Below, piece by piece: positions 42,972 to 54,370 of a DNA stretch of 64,000 bases. Numbering within the stretch: position 1 is the first letter of the stretch; each line of letters opens with the position of its first letter. The translations under genes were made by a program, and so were the position numbers. The stretch comes from Phialocephala subalpina (Eukaryota; Ascomycota; Leotiomycetes; Helotiales; Mollisiaceae), in the NCBI GenBank assembly GCA_900073065.1, contig FJOG01000007.1:705854-769853 (forward strand), given 5' to 3'. Below the pieces are notes generated by a model, which worked only from the letters and a program-made list of their open reading frames with translations, ran no database searches and was not told where the DNA came from.

Positions 42972-45090
42972 ATGCCAGTTGAGAGCTTCTCTGCGATGAA
43001 TGTCCATGCAGCGGACAGGGCAAACGGTACTCCTTCGAGATTACCTCCCCAATACATTACATTTCCACACCTGAGTGGTGACGCCACAAAAGATGGCCAA
43101 CTATCTTTAAATCGCCACTCCAGCTTCATTACGCACGATCATGACTTCCCAGCCGCAAAGGTACATTGTTACACGCCGCAGGCAGCTGCATCAATTCTTC
43201 GCCGTCTGAAGCTGACTGGACTTAGGCAATGCTGTACGGTGCTGGAGTCCCAGACGAAGATTCGATGCAAACAAGTCCTCATGTTGGCATCGCTACCGTG
43301 TGGTGGGAAGGAAATCCTTGCAAGTAAGGTTCAATTGCGTGCCACGTACTCGGAGCGTTGATGATTGTGTTAACACGTGTATCTAGTATGCATCGTAAGT
43401 CATGCCAAGACTCGTCATAACCTCTGAGGGTGGCCTCTTCTTCTTCACCCAGCGCTCTATTAACACCGATTTCTAGTGCTTGAACTCGGAAAGATTGTCA
43501 AAGACTCGGTTCTCAAGCAAGGATTTCTGGCATGGCAGTTCAACACAATTGGCGTGTCTGATGCTATCACCATGGGTCACGATGGTCGGTCTCAACTGAT
43601 ATTCGAAAGTGGAGTTCCAGATCTGACTGGCATGCATAGGGATGCGTTATTCTTTGCAGTCACGCGAGATCATTGCGGATAGTATCGAGACATTAACGTG
43701 CGCTCAGAGCCATGATGCCTGTATCGCCATTCCGGGTTGTGACAAGAACATGCCTGGTTGTGTGATGGGAATCGCGCGACATAATCGTCCCTCGATTGTC
43801 ATCTATGGTGGCACCCAGAGAGGAGGGTTCAGTAAACTAATGCAAAAGCCGATCGACGTGAACACAGCTTCAGAGGCAAGAGGTGCATACGTGTTTGGCG
43901 TCTTGAAGAACTGGGCAAAGAGCGGAACTTATACCGCGGAGGATATTATGCAGGACATCGAGCGGAACTCTGTACCAGGACCCGGGGCCTGTGGAGGAAT
44001 GTACACAGCAAACAGTCTCGCGACAGTAATTGAAACACTCGGGCTGTCTCTTCCTGGCTCTTCCAGTACACCAGCATCATCTCCGACAAAGATGCGGGAA
44101 TGCAGCAAGGTGGGAGCAGCCATTAGAGTCTGTCTTGAGAAGAACATCCGACCGAGCGACTTGTTAACGAGAAAGTCCTTCGAAAATGCTTTGACCATGA
44201 TGATGGCTCTTGGAGGCTCGACCAACTCCGTCCTCCACACTCTCGCCATGGCCAAGACAGCGAACGTCGAGTTGACACTAGATGACTTTCAAACCATTTC
44301 TAGTAAGACGCCGTATATTGCCAATATGCAACCGAGTGGACAGTATACCATGGAGGGTCTTTTTGAGATCGGTGGAATACCATCCGTCATTAAGCTTCTG
44401 GTCGCAAGTGGTCTCTTGCACGGCGACACACTGACTGTCACTGGAAAGACGTTAGCAGAAAATGTTGCATCCTGGCCGTCCCTTCCTCAGGGACAGGAAA
44501 TCATCCGATCTATGGACAATCCCATTAAGAAGACCGGCCACATCGAGATCCTGAGAGGCAACATTGCGCCTGGTGGAGCGGTGGCAAAACTCACTGGAAA
44601 GCAGGGGTTGCGATTCACAGGTAAAGCTCGAGTTTTTGACAAGGAGAACAAATTGTGCACTGCGTTAGACCAAGGCGAGATACCTCGAGATGAGAACATT
44701 GTTTTGGTTGTACGGTACGAAGGTCCCAAAGGTGGTCCAGGTATGCCCGAGCAACTGAGAGCTTCTGGGTCTCTTGTAGGGGGTAATTTCACGAACGTGG
44801 CCCTCATCACCGATGGGAGATACTCAGGTGCGAGCCATGGATTCATTGTGGGACATATAGTGCCTGAAGCGGCGGTTGGCGGTCCCATCGCCATCATCCA
44901 GGATGACGACATCATCACCATTGACGCAGAGACTCATCGTATCGACATGCCCCACGTTACAGACGAGGAAATTCGAAGACGAACCAAACTGATGAAGCCT
45001 TTCCGCATGCCCGTAACGCGTGGCGTGCTGGCAAAGTACGCTCGCCTCGTGGGAAGTGCATCGGAAGGAGCAGTGACAGATTTGTTTTGA
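42972..45090 (+). CDS. IlvD/Edd-family dehydratase (dihydroxyacid or sugar-acid dehydratase), with 8-nt microexon
   Basis: Fe-S dehydratase that converts 2,3-dihydroxy acids to 2-keto acids, either in branched-chain amino-acid synthesis or on sugar acids such as pentonates. Exons are 42972-43160, 43226-43323, 43387-43394 (8 bases), 43477-43584 and 43640-45090; phases agree and give 617 residues. The three cluster cysteines are in [22 protein letters not shown] and [16 protein letters not shown]. The motif [18 protein letters not shown] is the conserved substrate region. The CNMH motif itself is split by the microexon. The start ATG 42972 gives no obvious mitochondrial presequence. That fits a cytosolic, catabolic paralogue better than a biosynthetic enzyme, and the neighbours point the same way. 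Sequence alone cannot separate the two. Confidence 0.9.
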
Positions 45091-45303
45091 AAGGTGCCAC
45101 ACCATATAAATAGAATAAATACAATGGTGCTCTGTCTCCTATCTTGAACTGATTCTTCTTGATCACACTATGATTGCGCGTACTATAACTTCTCGTGGAC
45201 AAAGGTTTCTTGCTTGATGTAGGGTGCTGCTGGATGCATGAGCAAAACCCAATCCCTGTTTTGAAGACAAAACCCCTCTGCAACCAATACAGGATTGGAG
45301 ACT

Positions 45304-47908
45304 TCAAAGTCCGTATTCCATGAAGTCTTGCTGTGACACTTCGTACAGGTCATCAAACATCATATATTGCGGAGCATTGAGCCAGCCTTCCGCAATACCT
45401 GGTACACTCCTGAAATTCTCCATCACGTTATTTGCATCAAAGTCTGGGAAGTCCAGATTCGGAATCGATACCAGTGGAGCTGATGAGGTGATAGAATTGC
45501 TGCCGTAACCTGCAGGATTGGCTGGGTGTAGAATACCAGCTCTGCTATTCTTAGGACTAGTTGCACTTTCGTAGGCACTGCCAGAAAGGGGAATCTGCAT
45601 AGAAGAACGTCCATGATCACCAACCCTGACTCCCATTCGAGTCATGAGCGTCTCGGCGATCGCTTTTGCTCTCCGAGCAGCAGAATAGATTCTTTGATGC
45701 CGATCCAAGGCTTTGAGACAGATTTGTAAAGATTTGGTAGTACCGAATTGATCTCCGTGCTGAGCTAGGATATGCACGTGAATCTTTGCACTGATGTATG
45801 TTGCATAGGATAGACTGAACGTGGCACTGCTTGGGTCGTATAGCTTCTCGTATACTTGTAAAATGTGCGTGATCTCGTTTGCAGCGGTCATGCATGTGAT
45901 GAGCGCCTCATGCGCCACATTCCGTGGTGTAGAAAGTGATCGACTGTTGGAGAGCAATAGCTGATGAACTAAGATGACAAGGACGTTGTATACCGCTCTT
46001 TGGGGGACTAAGAGTTAGCAAAATCGGTGAAAGCTGACAAGGCCAGGGAACTTACAACATTGATAAATTGTATGGCAGTGGATTGGTTTTGTTCTTCGAA
46101 GCGATGAAGTCTAAGTGTGGCGGCAAGTCCTTTCGCCAGGATTTGAGCTCATGGTCCAAAGCTAATGATTCGTTGCAAAGATCATCTGACTTTTGTGTTG
46201 AATAGCTGACAGCATAGACCTTGCTGTGGATCCGTTCCATAATAATGCTAAGCTCACAGAGCTTCTGAAGCATGGAGATGCTGTATGAAGGCAAAGTTCC
46301 AAACTTGCTTGGATCGCAGAATGAAACATGGTCGAACTTTTCGAACTCTTCATAATCATCAACAAACATCAAAGGTACGTTTGTATCTGATATTCGTAGG
46401 CAAGGATGTCTGCCTTGATAAAGACATTGAATCTTGTCGATCACTATTGCAGAAGACCTTAGCTGACGTTCGTCGGATGCGAGGACTCAAGCAGAAACAA
46501 AATCCACTTACTATATGCAGACCAGAAAACCCTCCTCCGTATTTCCGACTCCTCGGCCATTTTCTGGGAAGATGACGATATGACGTGAAGACCCATGTCA
46601 ATGATCATGTTGAAAGCGTTGCCTGCATACAACCAGGAAGCACTTCTCTCATCGCAGCGTGTGAACATTGAGCTTGCCATAATAAGAAGAGCTTGAACAG
46701 TAGTAATTTTGCTCTTGTCGTACTCGTCGCGTAGCAGCTCCGTGAAGCGTTGGCGGAACGACCACCCAGCAGTTGCTTTGTCCGCCGCATTTTGACGTAT
46801 TGATGTATTAGGGCTGTGTTTGGAGACAGAGTAGTACATTGCGTTGAGAAGAATTTTCGAAAAGTAGGGGCCTTCACAGGCCATGTCACGCATAAATGCA
46901 GGCCGATAAACAATCAAGCCAGCGTGAAGTTGTCGGCTCCAATACAGTGAGAGCAATTGCATCCCTAATTCAGGGCTGAGCCCATCAAAGTTCAAGCTAT
47001 TGGATGCTAAGTTGATGGCCTCAAGTTGACCTGTAAGCAGTGTCAGCTCCACGATATGTACTGTTGTGAAAGTGGACGCCACCCACGTTGTTTTGCTGTT
47101 TCTGCAACCAGCATGCATCTTACCCATTCTGTGTTCTTGCTTGAGATCCGATCTTCGCCAGAGTCGTACTCACGTGGTCGTAGATTCTCGTCGAACAAGG
47201 CACTGGTTGGTCCATGGTAGCTTGATTGACTCGTCTCTGGCGATTCTGCTGCTGGACAAACAACAATACTCGTTACTGTATGCTCTGCCAGTCCGGACAG
47301 GTTACCGCTGAAGTTCTCAGGCACATTCGATATTTGTTTTTCTATGCCCTGCCCATGGTCTGAGCTCCAATCGTCCTGATTGTCCTGCTCAATAGGCGAC
47401 CTCGAAAGCAATGTCTCACTGGTTTGTTGGACCTTTGGACGATTTTCTTGGCTTGCCCGCTGTTCTAGCCGTCTGGTTCTTTCTCGCAGACGACGATTTT
47501 CCTCTTCCAGTTGTAGAATTCGCCGGTTAGTCGGCCTAGAACGAAAATCAAATTGGGTCTCCGAATGTTACAAAGGTAGGGTAGGGTAGGGTTGGAGAAG
47601 CGTTCGCTTTACCTTGACTGTGGTACTGGGATACGAGGGATGCATTCTATACTATGACGGATGCATGTATGGCAGCTTGGTTTGGCCCCATCGCATTTGA
47701 GCTACAAGTCCATCAGTGTCTGCAGTCAGCGCAAACTCGAAATTCGGTGGTTGGTGGGGTTGATGATACACCATCACTTCTAGTAACACCTCACCTTTTT
47801 TCCTCGACAATACTCGCAGGCCACACCTCTGCGTCGCGAATTGCCATCTGTATGCTGATCCCCAGGCGAGAGCATGGTGTACTCTGCATGGGTAGCCTTG
47901 GGACGCAT
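45304..47908 (-). CDS. Zn2Cys6 fungal transcription factor with fungal-specific middle homology region
   Basis: Nuclear regulator. Exons are 47908-47795, 47701-47613, 47535-47087, 47030-46512, 46443-46056 and 46007-45304. The zinc cluster is split by the first intron: CEYCRGKK, then LKCDGAKPSCHTC and IRHSIEC. A probable coiled coil follows (ILQLEEENRRLRERTRRLEQ). The middle homology region is clear (LSLYWSRQLHAGLIVYRP, FWSAYMIDKIQ). Five introns have good sites. At the last junction the two frames differ by one at a run of five C (plus-strand G 46002-46006), so a one-base error or mutation is likely there. ATG 47875 is an alternative start. The gene sits among sugar-degrading genes and is the obvious candidate for their regulator. 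Confidence 0.85.
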
Positions 47909-48640
47909 GCGTGGTGCTCGGAGGCAGAGAGACGATGATACATGCAGTACTGTTGAAGTTACTGACAAATTGCTCAGACATTAAGGTGGTTGAGGGGTGC
48001 ATCGGATTCTTATTCTCCGAAGTCAAAATGCGACGTTAGAGTATCCACTTCCCTATCCACTTCCCCGCACGCCAATGTACAGTACCCCGCAATTGCCTCC
48101 TCCCTTCTCCGAAGTGATCTCGGTTGTGTAGGCGGATCTGGTGGATGTCTCTATGTTGATGTTTCTTCACTCCTTTTAACTTCCAGTATCGTTCTCAGCT
48201 ACTTGCTGATAATCATGAAAAACATGGGAGCTCGCAACAAACAGCCTTCGGCGGATTCAATGGCGATTCAAGCCCGTAGAATTATGATTCCTCTCTCCAC
48301 CCTTCACAGTCTTCTCCTAAGTCAACAATCGTGCACCTTGTCCTGGTTGCCTCATCAAGGTGATAAGGTTTGATGGCCATGGCCATGCCCATGAGATTGC
48401 CTTACCTTGCCTTGATGTAACGCCTAAATGGGCAATGAGTGTCGGCATTTGGGCAATGAGTAATTATTGGCATGTGGGCGATGAGGAGTCGGCATGTTCC
48501 AATAGCTAGCGGTGGAGACGTGAGCAATGATGTCTGATGGGATCTGGACATATATGTAGTGCATCTTGATTTTGAAACATGTGTGTTAGAGCAACACATC
48601 CTCAGATTCCGGTGTCCGTTGTTGCTATTAAGTTTCTGAA
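47909..48640. other. Divergent promoter region between regulator and DUF4038 gene
   Basis: Holds the upstream regions of both genes. The triple repeat at 48430-48494 is the only distinct structure. Confidence 0.5.
48430..48494. promoter_or_regulatory. Three direct repeats, possible regulator-binding sites
   Basis: GGGCAATGAG occurs at 48430-48439 and 48451-48460, and GGGCGATGAG at 48476-48485. Each is followed after a few bases by a GGCAT-ending word (TCGGCAT, TTGGCAT, TCGGCAT). Spacing is 21 and 25 bp. They lie about 150-210 bp before the start of the DUF4038 gene and beside the Zn2Cys6 gene. Use as binding sites is inference. Confidence 0.5.
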
Positions 48641-50275
48641 ATGTCTCGCATCTGGCTATTCCTCCCCCTCTTCCTCTCCATTGTCGCTGCAACCCAAGAC
48701 TGGTCGTCTTTGATTCTCCAAGTCGACAATTCAACGCACCGAACCTTGGCCGACATTCACGGCAAGCCATTCTTCTGGCAGGCCGATACAGCCTGGGAGA
48801 CATTTCATCGCTTGAACATATCAGAAGTCGAATACTACATGAGGGGCCGTGCGGGCAAAGGCTTCAATGTTATCTACGGCATACTTCTCGCGGAGAACGG
48901 CGGTCTGACGGTGCCGAATACGAACGGAGATCTTCCATTCATTGATTACGACCTCACGAAGCCAAACGAGCCCTACTTTGCCTATTGCGATGCGGTGATT
49001 AATATGGCATGGCAATATGGTATACGGGTAGCCTTGGTGGCGACTTGAGGCAGATACGTTGATGGGGGTTGGCATGGACCACCAATCGTCCTAAACGAGA
49101 CCAATGTCGCTCAGTACGGGGCTTTCGTGGGCAATAGATACGCTGGTCTTCCCAAGCTGATTGGTGGTGATAGCAACAGGTACGAACTTCAGCAGTTGCT
49201 CTGTAGGAAATTTCGAGATCGATATGCTGACATGTGTGAAGATGGTGAATTTCTGACGTGGGATACCTCCAGCCTGAGAATGCAACTGGTGCGCTCAATG
49301 TCATCGACAAAGGCCCCATCTGGAACAAGCTTGCATACTCAATGCGCGATGCCGAAATAGATGTATTGCGCAGCCATAAAATCTTCATTCCTCCCTTCAT
49401 GACCTATCACGGACTAAACGTTTGGTTGTTCAACCGCCCAGGTGGAACAGCGTCTGCTACATTTGGCAACGAAACTTGGCTCACTATGGATGGAGTGCAG
49501 ACCGGCCACGTCGTTGATACTAGCACGGAGGTACGTATCAGCAATCTATGACATGACCCCCCCTTGACGAACTCCAAGTTGACATCGGTCTTCAGCCCGA
49601 GGATTATTGTTATCTGTATCAATGGAGAGCGATCAGTAACCAAGACGCTGTCAAAGTGATGTATGATACAACTCCGGTCAGACCAGCCATAAACCTGGAA
49701 AATCATTACGAATACTGGAACTCATCTATCAGCATGAACGAGGACGGGACCTATCGATATAATGCATCATTCGTCCGAAATAGTGCATAGCACGCATTCT
49801 ACGCTGGCGCCGCCGGCGTAACATACGGAGAGATGTCAGTCTTCGAGTCCACCAACCCACTACGATTCGCAGAAGTCTTCTTCTTCTTCAGCAACAAGAC
49901 TTGGTTTTATGGCATCAAACGGCTAGGGAACTCGCAAATATAGTTTCTCCGCTACTTTGTGGAGGAGGACCTGGGAATTGATAGAGTTCCGGACCAAGAC
50001 CTCCTCACTACGGATCAGGGATTATACGAGGAAATTATGGTAATCAGGGATCGTTCATGGACTTGGGCCACTGTTTACTCTCCGATGGGCCGGACTTTTG
50101 GTTTGGACACCAGAGACTTCACCAGCGACACACAGCTGCAGGCTTCGTGGTATGTTCCGAAAAATGGGTCGTACATCTCGATTGGACCAGCGGAGCGCGC
50201 GTCGAACGTTATTTTCACCCTCCAGCTGGTGGTTCGGTTGATGACCATTGGGCTTTGCTGTTGAAGGTAGCAATG
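48641..50275 (+). pseudogene. Apiosidase-like glycoside hydrolase (DUF4038 family), four premature stops
   Basis: DUF4038 (PF13204) proteins include apiosidase-type hydrolases of pectic side chains. The start MSRIWLFLPLFLSIVAATQD is a signal peptide. The N-terminal domain follows: KPFFWQADTAWETFHRLN, then GKGFNVIYGILLAE and QYGIRVALVAT. Then TGA (49046-49048) stands where W is expected before GRYVDGGWHG. An intron from about 49195 to 49240 leads to a second TGA (49246-49248) in a TGG TGG context, then GYLQPENATG and FIPPFMTYHG. After a second intron (about 49531-49578) two TAG stops follow (49788-49790, 49941-49943). The C-terminus (ASWYVPKNGSY, then PPAGGSVDDHWALLL) needs one more frame change near 50215. 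All four stops fit TGG-to-TGA or CAG-to-TAG. Confidence 0.8.
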
Positions 50276-50613
50276 TGAATCTGGGCTGTAACTTGATAGA
50301 GATGCCTCGACTCCTCTTTGCGGGTGGTAGATATTGTGTATATAGTAATATAGAATAATGTGTAGTGATCTGGCTTTTGGCAAGTTCCTACCTCCGTAGA
50401 TTATTACATATCGAAAGCTCGTTATACATGTTTTCAAAAGTGCATCCAGGAAAATAGCCCCAGAAGAGTGGGAGAATTGTCACGATACTGGTAATGAACC
50501 TGTGAAAAGAATGTTAATAACAGGTCGCCTTTCTTAGCTGAATCTATCTCTCCTCATCCAGTGACCTTCTCTTTAACTACATGATCTTCCCCATGAAAGA
50601 CGTCCGCATTCCG
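50276..50613. other. Short intergenic stretch between convergent genes
   Basis: Nothing recognised; presumed 3' regions of both flanking genes. Confidence 0.5.
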
Positions 50614-51543
50614 TTACTTAGAGACTTCTTCCCCTATACCCCGGGGCCATCTTGTAAAATATTCTCTCCACGAATGCTCCTCTCTGAAGCTGAGCAGCTC
50701 TCGAATCTTCTTGTTGGACATTGGCGCCTCGAATCCTGTCATCTCCCTCGTAAACAGGATTTCGGGGTGGAGGGCACTCAAAAATTCCATAGTGGGAGTC
50801 AAATTTGTAATGGTATCATTCGTCGCGTTGAAAACCTGCCATCCCAAACCATTTGTTTCAAGACCACGATGACACATCTGCCCAAGATCCCTCGCATCGG
50901 TGTATGACCATCCATGTACAGCCCAACGCGCGGGATCACCCACATACTTTTCAAAGACGTCGTTGTACTCATCCGGTTGTATGACAGCACCGATTCGAAA
51001 GCAGTAAATATCGACATTGAAGCGGCTTGCAAAGCTCCTCGCCATGACCTCACCCATGAGCTTGGACAAAGCGTATGGGTCAGTGGGATTACAGTCGACT
51101 TCCTCGTCGATGGGGAATGACGTGAAGTTCCGCTGTCCTTGCGCGTATGTGATCCCATAAGTGGTGACACTACTTGCGAGGATAATCTTCTTGATGCCCA
51201 ACTTGCATGCTGCCTCTAGAACATTCTGAAAACCCATCACATTGCAACGAAAGACTTCGTTGTCTGGTGCGAGCAGTGGGCGAGCGTACCCCGCGAAATG
51301 GATAACAGCGTCAGGCGGCGAGGTGATACCAGATTCCAGAGGTTCACTTAAGCTGAATTGGGTATTGAAGGCGCTGTATATTTGGCCGGCGTCAGATACG
51401 TCGCACTTCATGGTGTGAACAGAGGGGATGTCGAGGTTGGTGAGGTCCAGATTCAGCACTTGGTGCCCATACCGGAGCAATTCGCGAACCACCCAGGACC
51501 CTGCCTTGCCTGAGCCGCCGGTGAAGATGACTCGTTTGCCCAT
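50614..51543 (-). CDS. NAD-dependent epimerase/dehydratase-type extended SDR
   Basis: Intronless, 309 residues. The N-terminal Rossmann motif is VIFTGGSGKAGSWVVRELL. CDVSD marks the adenine pocket, VIHFAGYARPL the NAAG-like region, SSVTTYG the catalytic Ser/Thr strand, and YALSKLMGE the YxxxK pair. Family members epimerise nucleotide sugars or oxidise hexuronates and aldoses (uronate-dehydrogenase-like). In the neighbourhood of GH43, GH35, DUF4038 and an IlvD dehydratase, oxidation of a released sugar is an attractive role, but this is inference. ATG 51543 gives the right distance to the Rossmann motif; an upstream frame extension to 51576 is possible. Confidence 0.85.
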   Translation of the reverse strand: MGKRVIFTGGSGKAGSWVVRELLRYGHQVLNLDLTNLDIPSVHTMKCDVSDAGQIYSAFNTQFSLSEPLESGITSPPDAVIHFAGYARPLLAPDNEVFRCNVMGFQNVLEAACKLGIKKIILASSVTTYGITYAQGQRNFTSFPIDEEVDCNPTDPYALSKLMGEVMARSFASRFNVDIYCFRIGAVIQPDEYNDVFEKYVGDPARWAVHGWSYTDARDLGQMCHRGLETNGLGWQVFNATNDTITNLTPTMEFLSALHPEILFTREMTGFEAPMSNKKIRELLSFREEHSWREYFTRWPRGIGEEVSK

Positions 51544-52157
51544 GGTTCTGACGATTGAATGCTGAATGATTATCATATGCTAGTCGCAGAACAATGGATA
51601 TAGGAGCGTGTGTAGACCCCATTTTGTTGTACAGATCCATAGCCCCCCGCAAAGAGAACACGAATGTGGGGAAGTCGGAGGAGAACATACCGAGGATCAT
51701 GTTTTTTCTTCGCTTGTATACCTACCATCGGATCCAAGCGCACCGATATGGTTGACAGGTCTCAGTTCTGGTAACAACCTTGGAGCCCCTGATTTACAAA
51801 TGGGATCGACGAGGTAAAGAGACTTGGCCTTTTCTTGAACCTCAATGTTCACTAACTTTTACCCATTATTTTTGCACGCTTAGGTCTATGCAGACATATG
51901 GACATGTCGAGATTCAAGATATTCTGCCCGGATTATATCAAGGATGCTCAAGAGGAATGACAAGCCGTTCCAGACAAGTTTGTTTGCCATTGCATTTGTG
52001 AATATCACATTTCAGTTTTGAGAGAGGAGTTGGGAAGGGAAATGCAATTTCTATGTTGTAGCTGTCCTTCTCATAATAACGAGGATGCTCGTAATTTCTC
52101 AGCAACCATTTTTGAAGACTAAAACGGGATACTTGTCGGATTTTGGGCTTCGCTGCT
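51544..52157. other. Intergenic stretch, nothing recognised
   Basis: Upstream region of the SDR gene and 3' region of the GH35-type relic. Confidence 0.5.
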
Positions 52158-53531
52158 TCAGAAATCATCATCTGTCTCCGCCAAACTGTACGGCCTGCAC
52201 TGAACCATCATAGTCCTTGCAGGAATATTGAACGGGATAGGAAAGCCGCCAGAGTCAAGATTCTCACTAGGTAGGGTGATGAAAGCCCCATTCAATGTCT
52301 CGTCGCCGTTCAATATTCGGGACACGCGCAAGTTCCCCTGCTCATCCGTGTCCAATTCTTTGGCGTGCAGTATTCCCGTGAAGCCAATTTGGGATCTGTA
52401 CTCTCGAAAACGACTTGGAACTCAAACCCAACGACGAGGAAATCACCGTTGGCCAACTTGATGACTATGCCTACTGCCGAGCTTTATCTGCCAAAGTGAA
52501 AGCACGCTCGATAGTGACCTTGAATTCGCCGAACGATTTTACCCATGTGCTTTCGACCTTAGTCTCTTCCGGCTCATCAAAAAAGAAGCCCGTCATATCG
52601 TTGGGTCGGTTTGCCTGGGATTTCAGCGGGGAAGTCAATCCAATCTAGCTCCTCAGAACACAGTGCTGCATTCATAAACAGTGGTATGTCATATTCTACT
52701 CGCCCGACGGTAGCAACTGTTCCTACAAAGCGAGAAAATGCATCCGCTATGAATAGGTCTTCTGTGAAAACAGACCTCCCGAATGCTTGCTCCCAGGTAG
52801 GCAGCAGTTGCGCTGACGAACTTCTGACGTCGGGGAATTTCTTCTTGAACATGGGATGGAGAGTGTCGTACTCCTTTTGCAGGTGATTAAGTAAACCGGC
52901 AGGAACAGGTTGATGATATAGTTGATCTGCAAGTCGAGAACCGTCCCTCGAGTCGAATAGCAAACCGATTTCATTTTCCACTTGGATCATAATCACTGTG
53001 CTGTGCTTCCCGTCAAAATCTCGCAGGTGACCCATCAACTTCGCGAAAGCTTTCGCATCTGCATCTTGGATTTCTTTGCCATATGGCTGTACTACCTCTA
53101 CCGTCTTCAGTCTGCCTCCGGCCCCTCTCGTATGGATCCTAGGAAATCGCTTGACGTCTTCTTTGACCCAATCGGGAGCATACGTGCTGGGTGCGTTCTT
53201 GTAGGCTCCAAACCACAAAAGTACCAAGTACATGCCATTTTGACGGGCACCGAGGATGCATTTGTCAAGTTCGTCGAATTTGAATTGACCCTCCCGGGGG
53301 CTCAATCATCTCCCAAATGGCCGGTGCAAGAATGGTATTGATATTTATCGCTCTCATAGAGGGCCATACCTGAGCCATGTAGGCAGGGTCGCTGAATGTG
53401 GAATTTTGAAGCTCCGCCGCCAGCATGAGGAAAGGCTGACCTTTGACGATGAGCTGGCTTGAAACTTGTGTCTTGCGCAGCTTCGGTGACTTGAGAAGCT
53501 CGTTCATCTTCGAAGTCGTTGATGCAGCCAT
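52158..53531 (-). pseudogene. GH35-type beta-galactosidase with DUF5597 end, internally deleted and frameshifted
   Basis: Start ATG 53531. The catalytic barrel begins LIVKGQPFLMLAAELQNSTF and NTILAPAIWEMIEP. At about 53290 a GGG run shifts the frame before EGQFKFDELDKCILGARQNG. The acid/base region STVIMIQVENEIG is intact. After PLFMNAALCSEELDW the protein jumps within a few codons to YDGLLFDEPEE and ESTWVKSFGEF, which belong to the C-terminal region. Well over 100 residues carrying the expected nucleophile are missing. A further shift near 52472 leads to GIVIKLANGDFLVVGFEFQV and the DUF5597 end, closing at 52158. No signal peptide is visible. Not active as written. Confidence 0.8.
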
Positions 53532-54370
53532 GACCACGGTGGTTTGGATTGCTCTGATGGCACGACTGATATGCAGTTGTCCTCTTGTAGACCACAGTCA
53601 CAAGCAAGCATGGCACGGAGGTATATTGAGAAATGGCGTGAAGTGTGGTGAGAGGTTTTGGGTTAGAGGCTCAGCCTCACATTTTCGGTTGAATAGCTAG
53701 CGGGTCGTGGATGGAGAATCCCGGATCTCCTAAGTAATATAGAGACAGCAAGGAAGGGAATTAAAGAGTCGAGTCGAGTCTCGGAGCTGAGCCGAAGATA
53801 GCTTCATGCATCGGTATGATTTCACGTGTCCAGGAAAGTCGGAGTAAGTTTCTGACTAAAGCGTCACGAGCCCACGCGCCGGCCCGTCTTATTCCGAGTA
53901 CCTAGGTAAAAGGGAGACGCAGAGGCGCGGATGTATGGTTAGGCGAATACGGAGATACGAGCGCCAGAAGTGGCCGGAAGCTCAGTGGCCGGTTGGAATC
54001 CCAGCGTAAAGGCACTACACCACAGTACAGTTTAGCCTAAGCAGCCCTTGGGACACCGCGCCTGTCACTAGCCTTCCCTTTGCAGCCACTGCACGGATCT
54101 GTACCGAGAGACCGGAGCTCCTTACCATAGTCTTGGGGTGAGCAAACATGCCCAAGCGAATAAGCTCTTACACACCTTGGAAGGAGACAGTCGATGGCGG
54201 TCAAGAACACTTTGCGACCTTGTTCTCGACCAGCCACCTGCAGTACGCCTTACCCTATCCTTTCCAGCTCCAACTTCGCACGATCCGGGGTGTGGAGAGC
54301 GAGTCTATCAGTTGCGGAAGTAGTCAGGGCAAAAGAAATGGTATTGATGTCAAATCTGCCCTTTTAGCTA
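53532..54370. other. Intergenic stretch, nothing recognised
   Basis: Upstream region of the GH35-type relic; composition is GC-normal up to the transposon end. Confidence 0.5.
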
